A stretch of DNA of 47,562 bases from Bacillota bacterium (GTDB lineage: Bacteria > Bacillota > UBA4882 > UBA8346). Below the pieces are notes generated by a model. The model did no database searches. It was not told where the DNA came from and saw nothing but the letters and a program-made list of their open reading frames with translations. The DNA lies in assembly GCA_029776205.1 (NCBI GenBank), contig JAKOTQ010000111.1:1-47562 (forward strand), given 5' to 3'. Of this stretch, positions 1 to 8,251 are shown piece by piece; the stretch's first letter is position 1; every line of letters starts with the position of its first letter. A program made the position numbers and the translations under genes.

Positions 1-747
1 GGTTGTATTGCGAACCAGTACACCCTGGCGTGTTAAATACAGGTTGCGATTATAATGCCAGGCTGCGTTCATGCCTGTTTCATAAACATATCTCGGATGA
101 TACAAATGAACAATTCGGGCTGAAGTCTGGTGATAACGCAAACCATAAGCCAGCAGTCTCCCCACCAAATCGTCATCATCAAAGGCAATACCGGTAAAAT
201 CTTCGTCATAACCCCGGATGGCATTGAAATGAACCCGATCGAGCGCCAATAAAAAAGGCAAACGTACATTCAAGTCCGGCAATGTATCATACAAACGGGG
301 ATCATAACCGCCGCTGGAACTAATGACGGAATTTAAAAAGGCCCCGCTTCGATCGTCTTTTCCGGCAGGAATGGTCATTAACGTATTATTGCTGAGAATC
401 GGACTGACCAAAGCCGCCAATGTACTATTCAGATGATAAATTTCAGCACAGGAGATCAGCAAAACTCTGCCGGTTGCTTGGCGCGCCCCGATATTGATGG
501 CAAAACCCGGCACCCTCCAATTGAGGGTTCCGCCTAGATTGCGCTGTCCGGAAAAGATATAACGCACATTCAGCCGATGACTGTATTCAGCACAGATCTT
601 TTCCGTCTCATCCATGACCCCGTCATTCACGACAATTATCTCATACTCAAAGGGTATTTGTTGCCGGGCAATGGACTCCAGCCCCCACTTAAGCAAATGA
701 GGCCTTTGAAACGTACTGATGACCAATGAAGCAAGGCAACTTCCCAT
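1..747 (-). CDS. Glycosyltransferase family 2, 3' part cut off by the window edge
   Basis: The frame is open from an ATG at 747 to base 1, so at least 249 residues are visible and the C-terminus is missing. A strong GGGGGAGG ribosome binding site lies just upstream. The N-terminus (LVISTFQRP, then EIIVVNDGV near residues 35-45) is the nucleotide-sugar binding start of a GT-A fold. Residues about 179-193 (GYDEDF followed by FDDDD) and a later VHLYH resemble the acidic and histidine motifs of the galactosyltransferase C-terminal region. No signal peptide is visible, so it is probably cytoplasmic. It lies 79 bases downstream of a GT4 gene and is probably co-transcribed with it. Acceptor and donor sugar cannot be told from sequence. 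Confidence 0.85.
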   Translation of the reverse strand, partial: MGSCLASLVISTFQRPHLLKWGLESIARQQIPFEYEIIVVNDGVMDETEKICAEYSHRLNVRYIFSGQRNLGGTLNWRVPGFAINIGARQATGRVLLISCAEIYHLNSTLAALVSPILSNNTLMTIPAGKDDRSGAFLNSVISSSGGYDPRLYDTLPDLNVRLPFLLALDRVHFNAIRGYDEDFTGIAFDDDDLVGRLLAYGLRYHQTSARIVHLYHPRYVYETGMNAAWHYNRNLYLTRQGVLVRNTT

Positions 748-790
748 CCCTGCCTCCCCCTTTAAATTAATTCTTCCAGACTATCCTATA

Positions 791-815
791 GGCTGTAAAA
801 TCTCATTTTTCAGCC
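791..815. other. Inverted repeat between two glycosyltransferase genes
   Basis: GGCTG and CAGCC arms extend through an A/T-rich inner stem (AAAAT / ATTTT) with one mismatch and a 3-base loop. No T-run follows on the minus strand, so it looks more like an intercistronic hairpin than a terminator. It fits an operon joining the GT4 gene and the GT2 gene. Confidence 0.35.
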
Positions 816-826
816 AAAGTTGCCGC

Positions 827-1912
827 TTACGCCAGAGCGCTCCGGTATAATGCTTCCAATTCCGCTGTTACCTTTATAATGTCAAAATGCTGTCGGACGA
901 TCTCCACTCCTTGAGCTCCGTAATATTCCAGTTGCCTCTCGTCTTTCAATAACTGAATCAGATCGGATTGGAGCTCCGCATCGGATAACTCCCGATAACC
1001 CCGGCGATAAAGAATGAGCTCCTGAAAATTACTGAAATCGATGATCCCTGCGAAACCTTGGGCATTCATGGCATACACCGGCCGTTGGCAGGCCATTCCT
1101 TCCATCGCTGCCCGATCGCAGGCCAATACCAGGTCGGCGGCTGCCAAATAAGGACGGACATCCGATTGCTCCCCGGCCCAATGGAGGTTCACATCGCCAT
1201 TGGCCGGAAGATGTTCTGAGGCATACCGGCATAAATCCTCATACCAGTTTCCGTTACCAACCACCAAGACATTTAATCCTTTCAAACATTGACTAATCTC
1301 TGGCAAACAACGAAGCAGCTGATAAACCGGACGTTCCTTCCCGTCTGCCAAACGGCTGACCACCACCAATGTCTTCCTGTGGGGGTTTAGGATTCTTGCC
1401 ACACAGGAATCCATCGTTTTCTTTGGGTAAGGATGAAATTCGGATAGATCGACCCCATTGTAGATCACACGGACTTTTTCCGGATGGGCTGTACTGGAAG
1501 TGACTACTTGGGCCACTCTAGGGTCGACGGCAATGATGGCATAGGCATAATCACTGACCCGATTCCCCAAATAGGAACGGTCAATTCCGAAATCATACAA
1601 TCCGTGCATGGTAATGATGAGAGGTAAGCGGAGCGCACGGGCGACTTCGAATCCTCGAAAGATCGCCGTAAAGGGGTGAGCATGGATGATATCCGGCTTA
1701 AACCATGCCAGATCATCCAGGGTACTATCAGACCAGGGTTTATAGTGAAACTGTTCCATCTCTGTATTGATCCGGGCGAGAAGGTCAGGGTTGATATAAG
1801 CTGTGTTAAGTAAAATCTGATGACTCTGTTTCAACAACTGGTTGACTGTGGCAAGAATATGGGTTTCCAAACCACCCATAACCAGACGATCAGCCAAAAT
1901 TGCAATCTTCAT
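827..1912 (-). CDS. Glycosyltransferase family 4 (GT-B fold)
   Basis: This 361-residue protein begins with KIAILADRLVMGGLETH, the N-terminal signature of GT4 enzymes of the WecG/RfaG/PimA type. The middle carries RVIYNGVDLSEFHP and VVVSRLADGKE, the usual start of the donor-binding domain. The C-terminal domain has the acidic LACDRAAMEGMACQRPVYA segment that contacts the nucleotide sugar. Length is normal for the family. It probably adds a sugar to a surface or spore-envelope glycan in the cytoplasm. Its upstream region has a sigma-K-like promoter (1952-1979), suggesting expression in the mother cell late in sporulation; that link is inference. Substrate unknown. Confidence 0.9.
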   Translation of the reverse strand: MKIAILADRLVMGGLETHILATVNQLLKQSHQILLNTAYINPDLLARINTEMEQFHYKPWSDSTLDDLAWFKPDIIHAHPFTAIFRGFEVARALRLPLIITMHGLYDFGIDRSYLGNRVSDYAYAIIAVDPRVAQVVTSSTAHPEKVRVIYNGVDLSEFHPYPKKTMDSCVARILNPHRKTLVVVSRLADGKERPVYQLLRCLPEISQCLKGLNVLVVGNGNWYEDLCRYASEHLPANGDVNLHWAGEQSDVRPYLAAADLVLACDRAAMEGMACQRPVYAMNAQGFAGIIDFSNFQELILYRRGYRELSDAELQSDLIQLLKDERQLEYYGAQGVEIVRQHFDIIKVTAELEALYRSALA

Positions 1913-1951
1913 CTTAGCTCCTGCAGTTTGGTGGATTCGTACGTATTAATA

Positions 1952-1979
1952 TAACTTATGTGTCTTTCGAAACAACCGT
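1952..1979 (-). promoter_or_regulatory. Sigma-K-like promoter before the GT4 gene
   Basis: On the minus strand CATAAGTTA (1952-1960) matches the sigma-K -10 pattern CATAnnnTA exactly. An AC dinucleotide (1978-1979) sits 17 bases upstream, the expected place for the short -35 AC element. The distance to the GT4 ATG is about 40 bases. The same arrangement with the same 17-base spacing precedes the gerE-like gene. Both boxes are short, so chance is possible. Confidence 0.5.
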
Positions 1980-2016
1980 GTTATTCTACGAACACAACCC
2001 TTTGGTCCGTCAGCAT

Positions 2017-3189
2017 TTAAATCCGGAACCGCTCCCTAAGGATTTCCCGGATTTGCTGACAACGGACCTCCCAAGAATTGACCCGGGCAATAGCACGGGC
2101 TTTCATCACCAATTCCTGTCTTTTATCGGAACTATTGATCCAATCCAGTGCTTGCTGGCATTGATCCTCAAACTCAGCATGGTCTCTTCCCACCCATATC
2201 ACTCCCGGTACCCGGGGAACCTCAGGTAACGCCGTCGAAACCACTGCTTTTCCGGCAGCGAGATATTCCCACAGTTTAATGGGGTTCGCGTGTTCCGTGG
2301 TTTGATTACGGACAAAAGGAATCAGCATCAAATCCATACTTGCCAAATACCACGGCAAAACCTTATAATCGCGGGGGCCCATCCAATGAATGTTCGGTTC
2401 TTCTGGCAGCTCAATGCCATGTTGCTGAGGGCCAATCATAACCAACCTCCATTCCCGATGGTTAACAGCTAAATAACTGAGCAGCTCATAGTCGAGCCAT
2501 TCATAGGCCGCTCCCACAAATCCGATGCGCGGACGGACGATAGATTTCATATCCGGCGGTTCATTGACGCCAATATGATCAGCTTTGGCAAAATGGCCAT
2601 AATCCGCTGCGTTGGGTATAAAATAGGTTAAGCAGTTTAACTCACGATGTTTTTCATACAACGTCCTGGCCGACGTGAAAACTACCTGAGCTTTACACAA
2701 CAATTCCTTCTCCCACAAATGGGTATCCGGATGAGCCCAACTGAAAGAAGCAAAACTGTCGACACAGTCATACACCACACCCAATTCCCGAAGATGGCCC
2801 ACTAAAGGAACGGCAGCCAAATTATAAATCCACAGAAGCGGCGGATCATGCCAGCCCAAAAAAGTTAACGTCCGTTTGATCTGGTCTGCAATCATCAATT
2901 GATAAGGTTCCGAACCGCCAGCACAATGAAAGGGAGCTAGGATCTTCAATGACTGATGAATCCCTGTAATCCGATGGGCCAAATTATGCAGCTGCTGGCT
3001 GTTGGGCTTTTTTAAATCATCCTCGGACACTTGGGCCGGAGGATCGACGAAAAGAATATTGTAAAAATTACTCAGCCTGGACATAATTTGCTGAGGACGT
3101 TGCCATAGAAAATGCCAGTGGGTTGAGGAAATACACACAATCACCTTTTTCGATGTCCGCTGAGAATTGGAAATGATCACCGTGGACAA
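2017..3189 (-). CDS. TuaH-like GT-B glycosyltransferase
   Basis: The protein resembles TuaH-type teichuronic-acid glycosyltransferases. Near the N-terminus it has VIVCISSTHWHFLWQRPQQ, in the middle VVYDCVDSFASF, and in the donor domain PRIGFVGAAYEWLDYELL and ANPIKLWEYLAAGKAVVST. I choose the TTG at 3189 (390 residues) because AGAGGTG lies 5 bases before it. The frame remains open to 3270, but that longer start overlaps the upstream gene and has no better ribosome site. It begins 13 bases after the CgeB-like gene ends, so the two are probably translated from one transcript. The sugar it transfers is unknown. Confidence 0.85.
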   Translation of the reverse strand: MSTVIISNSQRTSKKVIVCISSTHWHFLWQRPQQIMSRLSNFYNILFVDPPAQVSEDDLKKPNSQQLHNLAHRITGIHQSLKILAPFHCAGGSEPYQLMIADQIKRTLTFLGWHDPPLLWIYNLAAVPLVGHLRELGVVYDCVDSFASFSWAHPDTHLWEKELLCKAQVVFTSARTLYEKHRELNCLTYFIPNAADYGHFAKADHIGVNEPPDMKSIVRPRIGFVGAAYEWLDYELLSYLAVNHREWRLVMIGPQQHGIELPEEPNIHWMGPRDYKVLPWYLASMDLMLIPFVRNQTTEHANPIKLWEYLAAGKAVVSTALPEVPRVPGVIWVGRDHAEFEDQCQQALDWINSSDKRQELVMKARAIARVNSWEVRCQQIREILRERFRI

Positions 3190-3202
3190 TTGGTTCACCT
3201 CT

Positions 3203-4186
3203 TTAAAGGGACTGTACGGCACTGACGATCTGCCATGCCCTGGATGCATAAGTATGTTTAGCATAAACATAGGCCTGAGCTTTTTTAGCGATGAGCCTCC
3301 GTTTATGCTCCGGCATCCGCAGAATCCGTTGAACCATCAATTGAGCTTCTTGGGCATTGTGAACTTGAAAGATATTGCCCTTAAACAAATATTCCTGAGC
3401 TTTGGTATAATGGGCCAAATAAATACCACCGCCACACCCCAACACTTCATAAGGACGCATGGAAGTCTGGGTTTTCGAACTGTCATCACAATTCATTCCC
3501 AAAACGATCTTGGCCGAGCTATAAACTTCCGGCAATAATTCATAGGGAAGGATGCCTCCGTAAACCTCAGGATATTTGGCCAGATTAACCGGGCGTTCAG
3601 TATCATCCCACCAAATACCCCAAATCTTAATGTCATACCCCCGTTCTACCAAAGGTATGATAAACCACTGGGCTTCTTCATAGCGAGATGAATAGTTACT
3701 GGCTACGAGAACCAGATCATGTTGGTAAGCCGGATTGACGCCCGTAAAACGATGAAAAAACGGATTGCAGGCAAACAGAAGCAACTCCGCTTTTTTCCCC
3801 AGCCGCTCGTAAGTAGGAACGCATTCGATCGTTGTCGTGAAGATATAATCAGCCCGTGGCGCAAAGGTTTGAACGGTCAAATCCGTACAGACCGGATCCT
3901 CAATAGCCCAATACAATTGGGGCACACCGAACTTCCGGGCCACTTTGTCGATGACCTCCGGCTCAATCCGGGGATGGCCTTCAGTAAACAAGGCATCCGG
4001 CCGAAAAGTCTCCATAGCACGGGAGAGCCTAACCTCCTGTTCTTCCGGAGTTATCCCCCACAACTGCTCTTCGCCCATCATCACCTTGGCTTGATGGCCG
4101 ATCTGTTCGATCCCGGCTGCAACACCATATTTGATCAATGGCGCGTCATTGGTAAACAAAATCCGCATGACCTGACGAACCCCCAT
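3203..4186 (-). CDS. CgeB-like glycosyltransferase (DUF3880 / Glyco_trans_1_2)
   Basis: The 327-residue product has the CgeB/YkvP layout. The N-terminal DUF3880-like half includes RPDALFTEGHPRIEP, VPQLYWAIEDPVCTDL and RADYIFTTTIECV. A C-terminal GT-B donor half contains YSSAKIVLGMNCDDSSKTQTSMRPYE and EVLGCGGGIYLAHY. In Bacillus subtilis CgeB is a mother-cell protein involved in spore outer-surface maturation, so a spore role is plausible here. A second ATG at 4168 has a GGGGG run about 10 bases upstream and may be the true start; both are possible. The neighbours are three more glycosyltransferases and a SPOCS protein, which fits an envelope-glycosylation cluster. Confidence 0.82.
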   Translation of the reverse strand: MGVRQVMRILFTNDAPLIKYGVAAGIEQIGHQAKVMMGEEQLWGITPEEQEVRLSRAMETFRPDALFTEGHPRIEPEVIDKVARKFGVPQLYWAIEDPVCTDLTVQTFAPRADYIFTTTIECVPTYERLGKKAELLLFACNPFFHRFTGVNPAYQHDLVLVASNYSSRYEEAQWFIIPLVERGYDIKIWGIWWDDTERPVNLAKYPEVYGGILPYELLPEVYSSAKIVLGMNCDDSSKTQTSMRPYEVLGCGGGIYLAHYTKAQEYLFKGNIFQVHNAQEAQLMVQRILRMPEHKRRLIAKKAQAYVYAKHTYASRAWQIVSAVQSL

Positions 4187-4261
4187 CTTAAAATAAAAGA
4201 CTTTCGCTCTATTTTATTCGCAACACAGGAAAAAGGGACGAAAGGACAGGACGTTGGATAG

Positions 4262-4436
4262 TTGACAGTTGACAGTTGGGACAGTGGACAGTTGTCTAAG
4301 AGTTACACAGTTGACAGTGGACAACTGACAGTTATGTGTAAAGACACATGGTTAAAGCTCCAACATTATATGAATTGGAACCAAAGCCAAACACCTAATC
4401 ATTTAACTGTCAACTGTAAACTGTAGACTGTCAACT
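4262..4436. repeat. Heptamer-phased repeat island A, inverted arrangement
   Basis: From 4264 the unit GACAGTT recurs in 7-base phase with small variations and one 2-base insertion. It resumes at about 4312-4332 as GACAGTG, GACAACT, GACAGTT. From 4405 the reverse complement runs as AACTGTC, AACTGTA, AACTGTA, GACTGTC. Between the two arrays a perfect small hairpin (ATGTGT AAAG ACACAT, 4334-4349) lies in unique sequence. The opposing arrays could pair into one long imperfect stem. It fills the gap between the SPOCS gene terminator and the CgeB-like gene. Confidence 0.85.
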
Positions 4437-4456
4437 TCACTTACCCCGCATACATC

Positions 4457-4490
4457 AAAAAAGAAAGAGGCCGATCTGGCGATCAGCCCC
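4457..4490 (-). terminator. Rho-independent terminator of the SPOCS gene
   Basis: Read on the minus strand, an imperfect 10-bp stem (GGGGCTGATC / GATCGGCCTC) with a short loop is followed by TTTCTTTTTT. It starts about 10 bases after the stop codon at 4501. Confidence 0.75.
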
Positions 4491-4500
4491 TTTTTCAAGT

Positions 4501-6879
4501 TTAGAGAATTTCGACATCGGTCACGACTTGCACCGGAACCGGATTGGGATTTCCGTCGTTCACCACATCCAAGAGCAAGACCTGGCGCGTGACATTCCCG
4601 ATGCCGGGACCGGAGACGTCGGTTACCACATCGAATTCCTGCAGCTCGATCTGGCCGTTGGGCAAGAGGACAAAGGCTCTCACCCGCACTTTGGACTGGA
4701 CGATGCCGGGGCCGGAAACATTGGTGACCACTGTCACCCGTTGGCCCGGAGCAGACTCGCCCTGAACCGTGGCCCGCAGTACGATGTTTTGAATGACCCG
4801 TTCACCGTCTTCGCTCAGGCTAAAGGTGATGGTCTCGATATCCACCGTAACATTGATGGGCGTACCCGGTTGAATGCCCGGTATATTCACCAGAATCGAG
4901 AACGGCACTTCCTCCGTAACCGTCCGGACGATATTATCGGTGTCCACGAAGAATACAGTCTTTTCGACGACACCTTGGACCAGTACGCCGTCAGTCACGA
5001 TGGTCGCCGACAAGTCGGTGATAATGGCCTGGATCTCCTTGATCTTGATGGCTGTCACCGGAAGTTCCAGTTCATTACGGATGATGATTTGCTGTTCACC
5101 GGCCACCGCTTCCGGGAAGACAATCGTCACTGTATCGATAGTGATCGGACTGACGGGAGGCGGCGGAACGATCGGTTCTCTCCGAATCACCAGAACCTGT
5201 TTGGTGTTTTCGCCGATGACCTGCTCCACTTTGAAGAGAGGCCCGGTGCTCAACACTAGATTTATCTGGATCTCCCGTGCGACTACCGCATGAATGGCGA
5301 AGACCACTTTTTGACGCAGCTGTGTCGGTGACAGAAGTTCAAAGAAGACGGCTTCAATGATCGGCTGAATATGGACATTATCACCGGTTACCGCTCCCGG
5401 TACATCAAGGAACAGGGAGAACGGTATATCTTCGGCCTGGTGACGTTCGATATTATCCGTTCCAATAAAGAAGATTTGCTTGTGTAAGATGCCCTGGACG
5501 ATGACTTTATCGGTGATCACGAAGGTTTCGATATCCTCAATCCGGGCGACGATCTCCCGGACTTTGACGGCAGGAACATCTAGAGTGATGACAGTTTCGC
5601 TGAGTTCCTGAACCTTATTTTCACCGATGAATTCTTCCACTTTGAAGAGAGGGCCGTCACCTACTGTCACATTCTGTCGAACGGTCTCCGTGACTTTGAC
5701 AAAGAACTCCATGACGGCTTTCTGCCGCAGTATCGTCGGAGAAATCAACTCAAACAGGATAACTTCAATCCGCGGATGGACCTGCACATCCATTCCCGGC
5801 ACAGCGCCGGGCAGATCTACGAAGGTACTGAAGGGTACGTCCTCGGCTTGATGCCGTCCGACATTGTTGGTATCAATAAAGAAGATTTGTTTATGAAGTA
5901 TGCCTTGAATGATGACTTTATTTTCGATGACTTCAACTTCAATATTTTCGATCCGTCCGACAATCTCGTCGATTTTGATGGCCGGAACCGGCAAGGTGAA
6001 GTCCGTTTCAACCAATGTTTGAACCGTATTCTCGCCGACCACTTGTTTCAAAAGAAGCAACGGCCCGCTTCCCGGCAGGAAATTCACTTGAACCGTTTCT
6101 GATACTTTGACAAAGACTTCGAGGATGATCTTCTTGACGACACTTAATCCATCCGGAGCCAGTTCAGGTATGATCTCTTCGATGATCGCCGTGACTTGGG
6201 CATTCATGCCAGGCATAGCTCCGGGGATATCCAGGAACGTGCTGAAATTAACATCATCCGAAATATGGTGGACTAAATCATCAGTACCGACAAAGAATAA
6301 CTGTTCATGAACAATTCCCTGAACGATGACTTTATTGGGAATCACTTCCGCAACGAGATTTACGACTTTACCGACGACATTTCGAACTTTTATCGCTCGA
6401 AACGGCAGTGTCCTTTCTTGAACAGTTTCAACGGTAGCGGTAGCGGTACCCGAAAGTACAGGACCCAACTGTACTGAGGCACCTTTCAAATCGGCTGCTT
6501 CCGGTACCAAATCGATGGTTTTACTGCCTACCTGAAGGGTTTCAGATGCACTTCCCGCAGACGGAAGAATTTGCTTGGACAAAACATCGACTTTGACCTG
6601 ACCGAGATCACTTTGACCTGACAATTCAGTTTCTTTTTTAACGTTCTTCCCTTTGGACTTTCTCCCTTTTGCCTCGTCTTTTTTCTGCTTAGTTCCGGTT
6701 GATTTCTTTTTCGTCGTTTTCTTTTTCAGTTTTTCTGCTTGTTCCGGTTGTTCCGGAGATTCTATGGAATCCACTTCTACAGAAGAAGTGGCACTTTTGG
6801 CCTTTCTGGAGCGTTTTTTCTTTTTGGGCGCTTCTTCTATCTCAAGGACTTTTTCATCCTTATTCTCGTTTTCTCCCAT
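4501..6879 (-). CDS. Four-fold SPOCS (DUF3794) repeat protein with a lysine-rich N-terminus
   Basis: The 792-residue protein has a charged tail (residues 1-90, runs such as KKKKRSRKAK) with no signal peptide. Four homologous SPOCS/DUF3794 units follow at about 160-270, 299-410, 436-546 and 609-715. Each has the core IKIxEIVxRIExIE, KVIVQGILHKQIFF, TDNxxxHQAEDVPFSxFxDxPGA. A C-terminal region of about 75 residues carries two VSGPGI motifs. SPOCS domains occur in spore coat and engulfment scaffold proteins such as SipL, which binds SpoIVA; SipL also has LysM, absent here. It is probably a mother-cell scaffold of the spore envelope. The ribosome site AAAGGAGG is strong. Spacing between units 3 and 4 is longer, with a VPPPPVSP linker. 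Confidence 0.85.
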   Translation of the reverse strand: MGENENKDEKVLEIEEAPKKKKRSRKAKSATSSVEVDSIESPEQPEQAEKLKKKTTKKKSTGTKQKKDEAKGRKSKGKNVKKETELSGQSDLGQVKVDVLSKQILPSAGSASETLQVGSKTIDLVPEAADLKGASVQLGPVLSGTATATVETVQERTLPFRAIKVRNVVGKVVNLVAEVIPNKVIVQGIVHEQLFFVGTDDLVHHISDDVNFSTFLDIPGAMPGMNAQVTAIIEEIIPELAPDGLSVVKKIILEVFVKVSETVQVNFLPGSGPLLLLKQVVGENTVQTLVETDFTLPVPAIKIDEIVGRIENIEVEVIENKVIIQGILHKQIFFIDTNNVGRHQAEDVPFSTFVDLPGAVPGMDVQVHPRIEVILFELISPTILRQKAVMEFFVKVTETVRQNVTVGDGPLFKVEEFIGENKVQELSETVITLDVPAVKVREIVARIEDIETFVITDKVIVQGILHKQIFFIGTDNIERHQAEDIPFSLFLDVPGAVTGDNVHIQPIIEAVFFELLSPTQLRQKVVFAIHAVVAREIQINLVLSTGPLFKVEQVIGENTKQVLVIRREPIVPPPPVSPITIDTVTIVFPEAVAGEQQIIIRNELELPVTAIKIKEIQAIITDLSATIVTDGVLVQGVVEKTVFFVDTDNIVRTVTEEVPFSILVNIPGIQPGTPINVTVDIETITFSLSEDGERVIQNIVLRATVQGESAPGQRVTVVTNVSGPGIVQSKVRVRAFVLLPNGQIELQEFDVVTDVSGPGIGNVTRQVLLLDVVNDGNPNPVPVQVVTDVEIL

Positions 6880-6904
6880 TTTCTAACCTCCTTTCATCGG
6901 TATC

Positions 6905-6922
6905 CAGCAGCTCATGCTGCTG
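6905..6922 (-). other. Perfect 7-bp hairpin in the leader of the SPOCS gene
   Basis: CAGCAGC TCAT GCTGCTG forms a GC-rich stem-loop ending about 13 bases before the ribosome binding site. It may stabilise the mRNA or affect translation. There is no T-run, so it is not a terminator. Confidence 0.4.
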
Positions 6923-7042
6923 AATCTTAAATCATTAAGGATCTATATCGAAAGTGACGAAATTGGCTTAAATCGTAAGGATTTGACAAAATTCTAGTAC
7001 AGTATATGCATAGGTCCAACGTTGTGCTATTGGAGAGGATAA

Positions 7043-7077
7043 CGAAAAACCCGGGCATAAGCTGCGCCGGGTTTTCG
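7043..7077. terminator. Terminator after the CAP-domain gene
   Basis: The arms CGAAAAACCCGG (7043-7054) and CCGGGTTTTCG (7067-7077) form a stable stem. On the minus strand it ends in GGGTTTTTCG. The symmetric A/T flanks could let it work in both directions. It separates the CAP-domain gene from the SPOCS gene. Confidence 0.7.
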
Positions 7078-7144
7078 ATTTCAGTCTATAAGATTACCCA
7101 ATGACAGTCAATCTGACATGTTCCGTTCATAGGTCTCGAGGTTA

Positions 7145-7726
7145 TTATTGACTTAAAAAGATTTGAGTGATCATTTTTCCGTTAGGCCCTCCGGGAACGA
7201 TACCGATCCCCACTTTGGTAAAAGCGGGATTCAAAACATTGCTCCGATGCACCGGACTGCGCATCAAAAAAAGATGGGCTTTGTCGATATTGGTCGCATT
7301 AACCAAATTCTCTGCAACGGCAGTACATGGAATTTCAGCGTCTAACAATTGCTCATATACGTTTCCAAGACGTTTCGATATATGGCCGAAATAGTTATAG
7401 GCGACCATGTCCCCGCTTTTATCCCGGGCCAATTGAACCAGGGAAAGATCAATTTCCAAAAGCGGCAAACCAGCATTCGCTCTGTCCTGGTTTAACAACC
7501 TGACCATTGCTTCCTCTTCCGGAGAGATGGCAACGGCGGTATCCGCATTGGCTTTTCCTTCCCTACCGTCGTCCGGGACGACAGGTGAAGCCTGTTCGCT
7601 TTGTCCATTTCCACGATAGTTGCTTGGTGTGGCTGCTTGAGCTGAAGTAGAATGTGTTACTAAGATTCCAACGGCCATTAATGCTGCGATGAAAGCTGAA
7701 AATGTTTTTTTCAATCGTATTGTCAT
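7145..7726 (-). CDS. Secreted CAP/SCP-domain protein (YkwD type)
   Basis: The 193-residue protein opens with a signal peptide (positive MTIRLKK, hydrophobic core, cleavage near AQA-A about residue 31). A short linker follows, then a CAP domain from about residue 70. Visible CAP hallmarks are LLNQDRANAGLPLL, the histidine in YFGHIS, the glutamate in AEN, and SPVHRSNVLNPAFTKVGIGI. Such proteins occur at the cell wall or around spores of Bacillota; their biochemical role is mostly unknown. The nearest good ribosome site (AAAGGAG) is 17 bases from the ATG, which is long, and I see no alternative start. It lies between the SPOCS gene and the GerE-like gene. Confidence 0.88.
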   Translation of the reverse strand: MTIRLKKTFSAFIAALMAVGILVTHSTSAQAATPSNYRGNGQSEQASPVVPDDGREGKANADTAVAISPEEEAMVRLLNQDRANAGLPLLEIDLSLVQLARDKSGDMVAYNYFGHISKRLGNVYEQLLDAEIPCTAVAENLVNATNIDKAHLFLMRSPVHRSNVLNPAFTKVGIGIVPGGPNGKMITQIFLSQ

Positions 7727-7910
7727 GATGTTTTTGAAGTTAACTCCTTTGTTTAATGGTTTGTTTGCGGCAATGTCAGCTTAGACTGTTAGAATGAATT
7801 GTGTTTTGAGTTGACTTCAGGTCGACTTTAACTATTTCGGTAATCTTCTATTTCAACTTTTTTTCGATATTCCCTTTATGTAAATCCGGGCATTCGCGGT
7901 AACTCATTCC

Positions 7911-7937
7911 AAAAAAAGAGCCTTTCGGCCCTTTTTT
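7911..7937 (-). terminator. Terminator of the GerE-like gene
   Basis: On the minus strand AAAAAGGGCC GAAA GGCTCTTTTTTT forms a tetraloop hairpin with a T-run, 14 bases after the stop at 7951. Confidence 0.85.
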
Positions 7938-7950
7938 AAACTTTTCCTGT

Positions 7951-8208
7951 CTATTCCTCGTTTTCTTTCGGATATAATTCAATCAGCCCTTCTCTGAGCG
8001 CAAACAGAGCAATTTGAGTCCGGTTAGCCAATCCTAGTTTTTTACGAATGCTTGTAATATAGTTTTTTGCAGTCTTTTCACTGATGAAAAGCTTTTTACC
8101 AATTTCACGATTATCTAAACCCTGGGCAACCAAGGGCAATATCTCACGTTCACGGGGACTCAATCTCTCAAGCTCAGGTTGGCACTTACCATTCATTAAC
8201 GGTGACAT
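7951..8208 (-). CDS. gerE: Stand-alone LuxR/GerE-type DNA-binding regulator
   Basis: This 85-residue protein is just a GerE-type helix-turn-helix domain (LSPREREILPLVAQGLDNREIGKKLF, ISEKTAKNYITSIRKKLG) with no receiver domain. That is the size and layout of GerE, the last mother-cell regulator of sporulation. The segment LFISEKTAKNYI is close to the GerE recognition region. A GGAGGAGGAGAG ribosome site and a sigma-K-like promoter (8252-8279) precede it; in Bacillus gerE is itself sigma-K dependent. A hairpin terminator follows, so it is monocistronic. The caution is that other short LuxR-type proteins look alike, and orthology rests on size plus promoter. Confidence 0.75.
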   Translation of the reverse strand: MSPLMNGKCQPELERLSPREREILPLVAQGLDNREIGKKLFISEKTAKNYITSIRKKLGLANRTQIALFALREGLIELYPKENEE

Positions 8209-8251
8209 GCCTCTCCTCCTCCTACCCCTTCGCTAGGTGGAGAAGTCTTCG

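Noticed and set aside
4262-4436. Repeat array considered as CRISPR
   Set aside because: Units are 7 bases in direct contact without spacers, degenerate, and present in both orientations; no cas genes are near.
4528-6310. Several long plus-strand open frames opposite the SPOCS gene
   Set aside because: They mirror the codon bias of the SPOCS repeats, have no ribosome sites and no recognisable domains.
6993-7005. Sigma-E-like -10 (CATATACT) upstream of the SPOCS gene
   Set aside because: The -10 fits six of seven positions but the nearest ATA-type -35 is about 3 bases too far, so I do not call a promoter.
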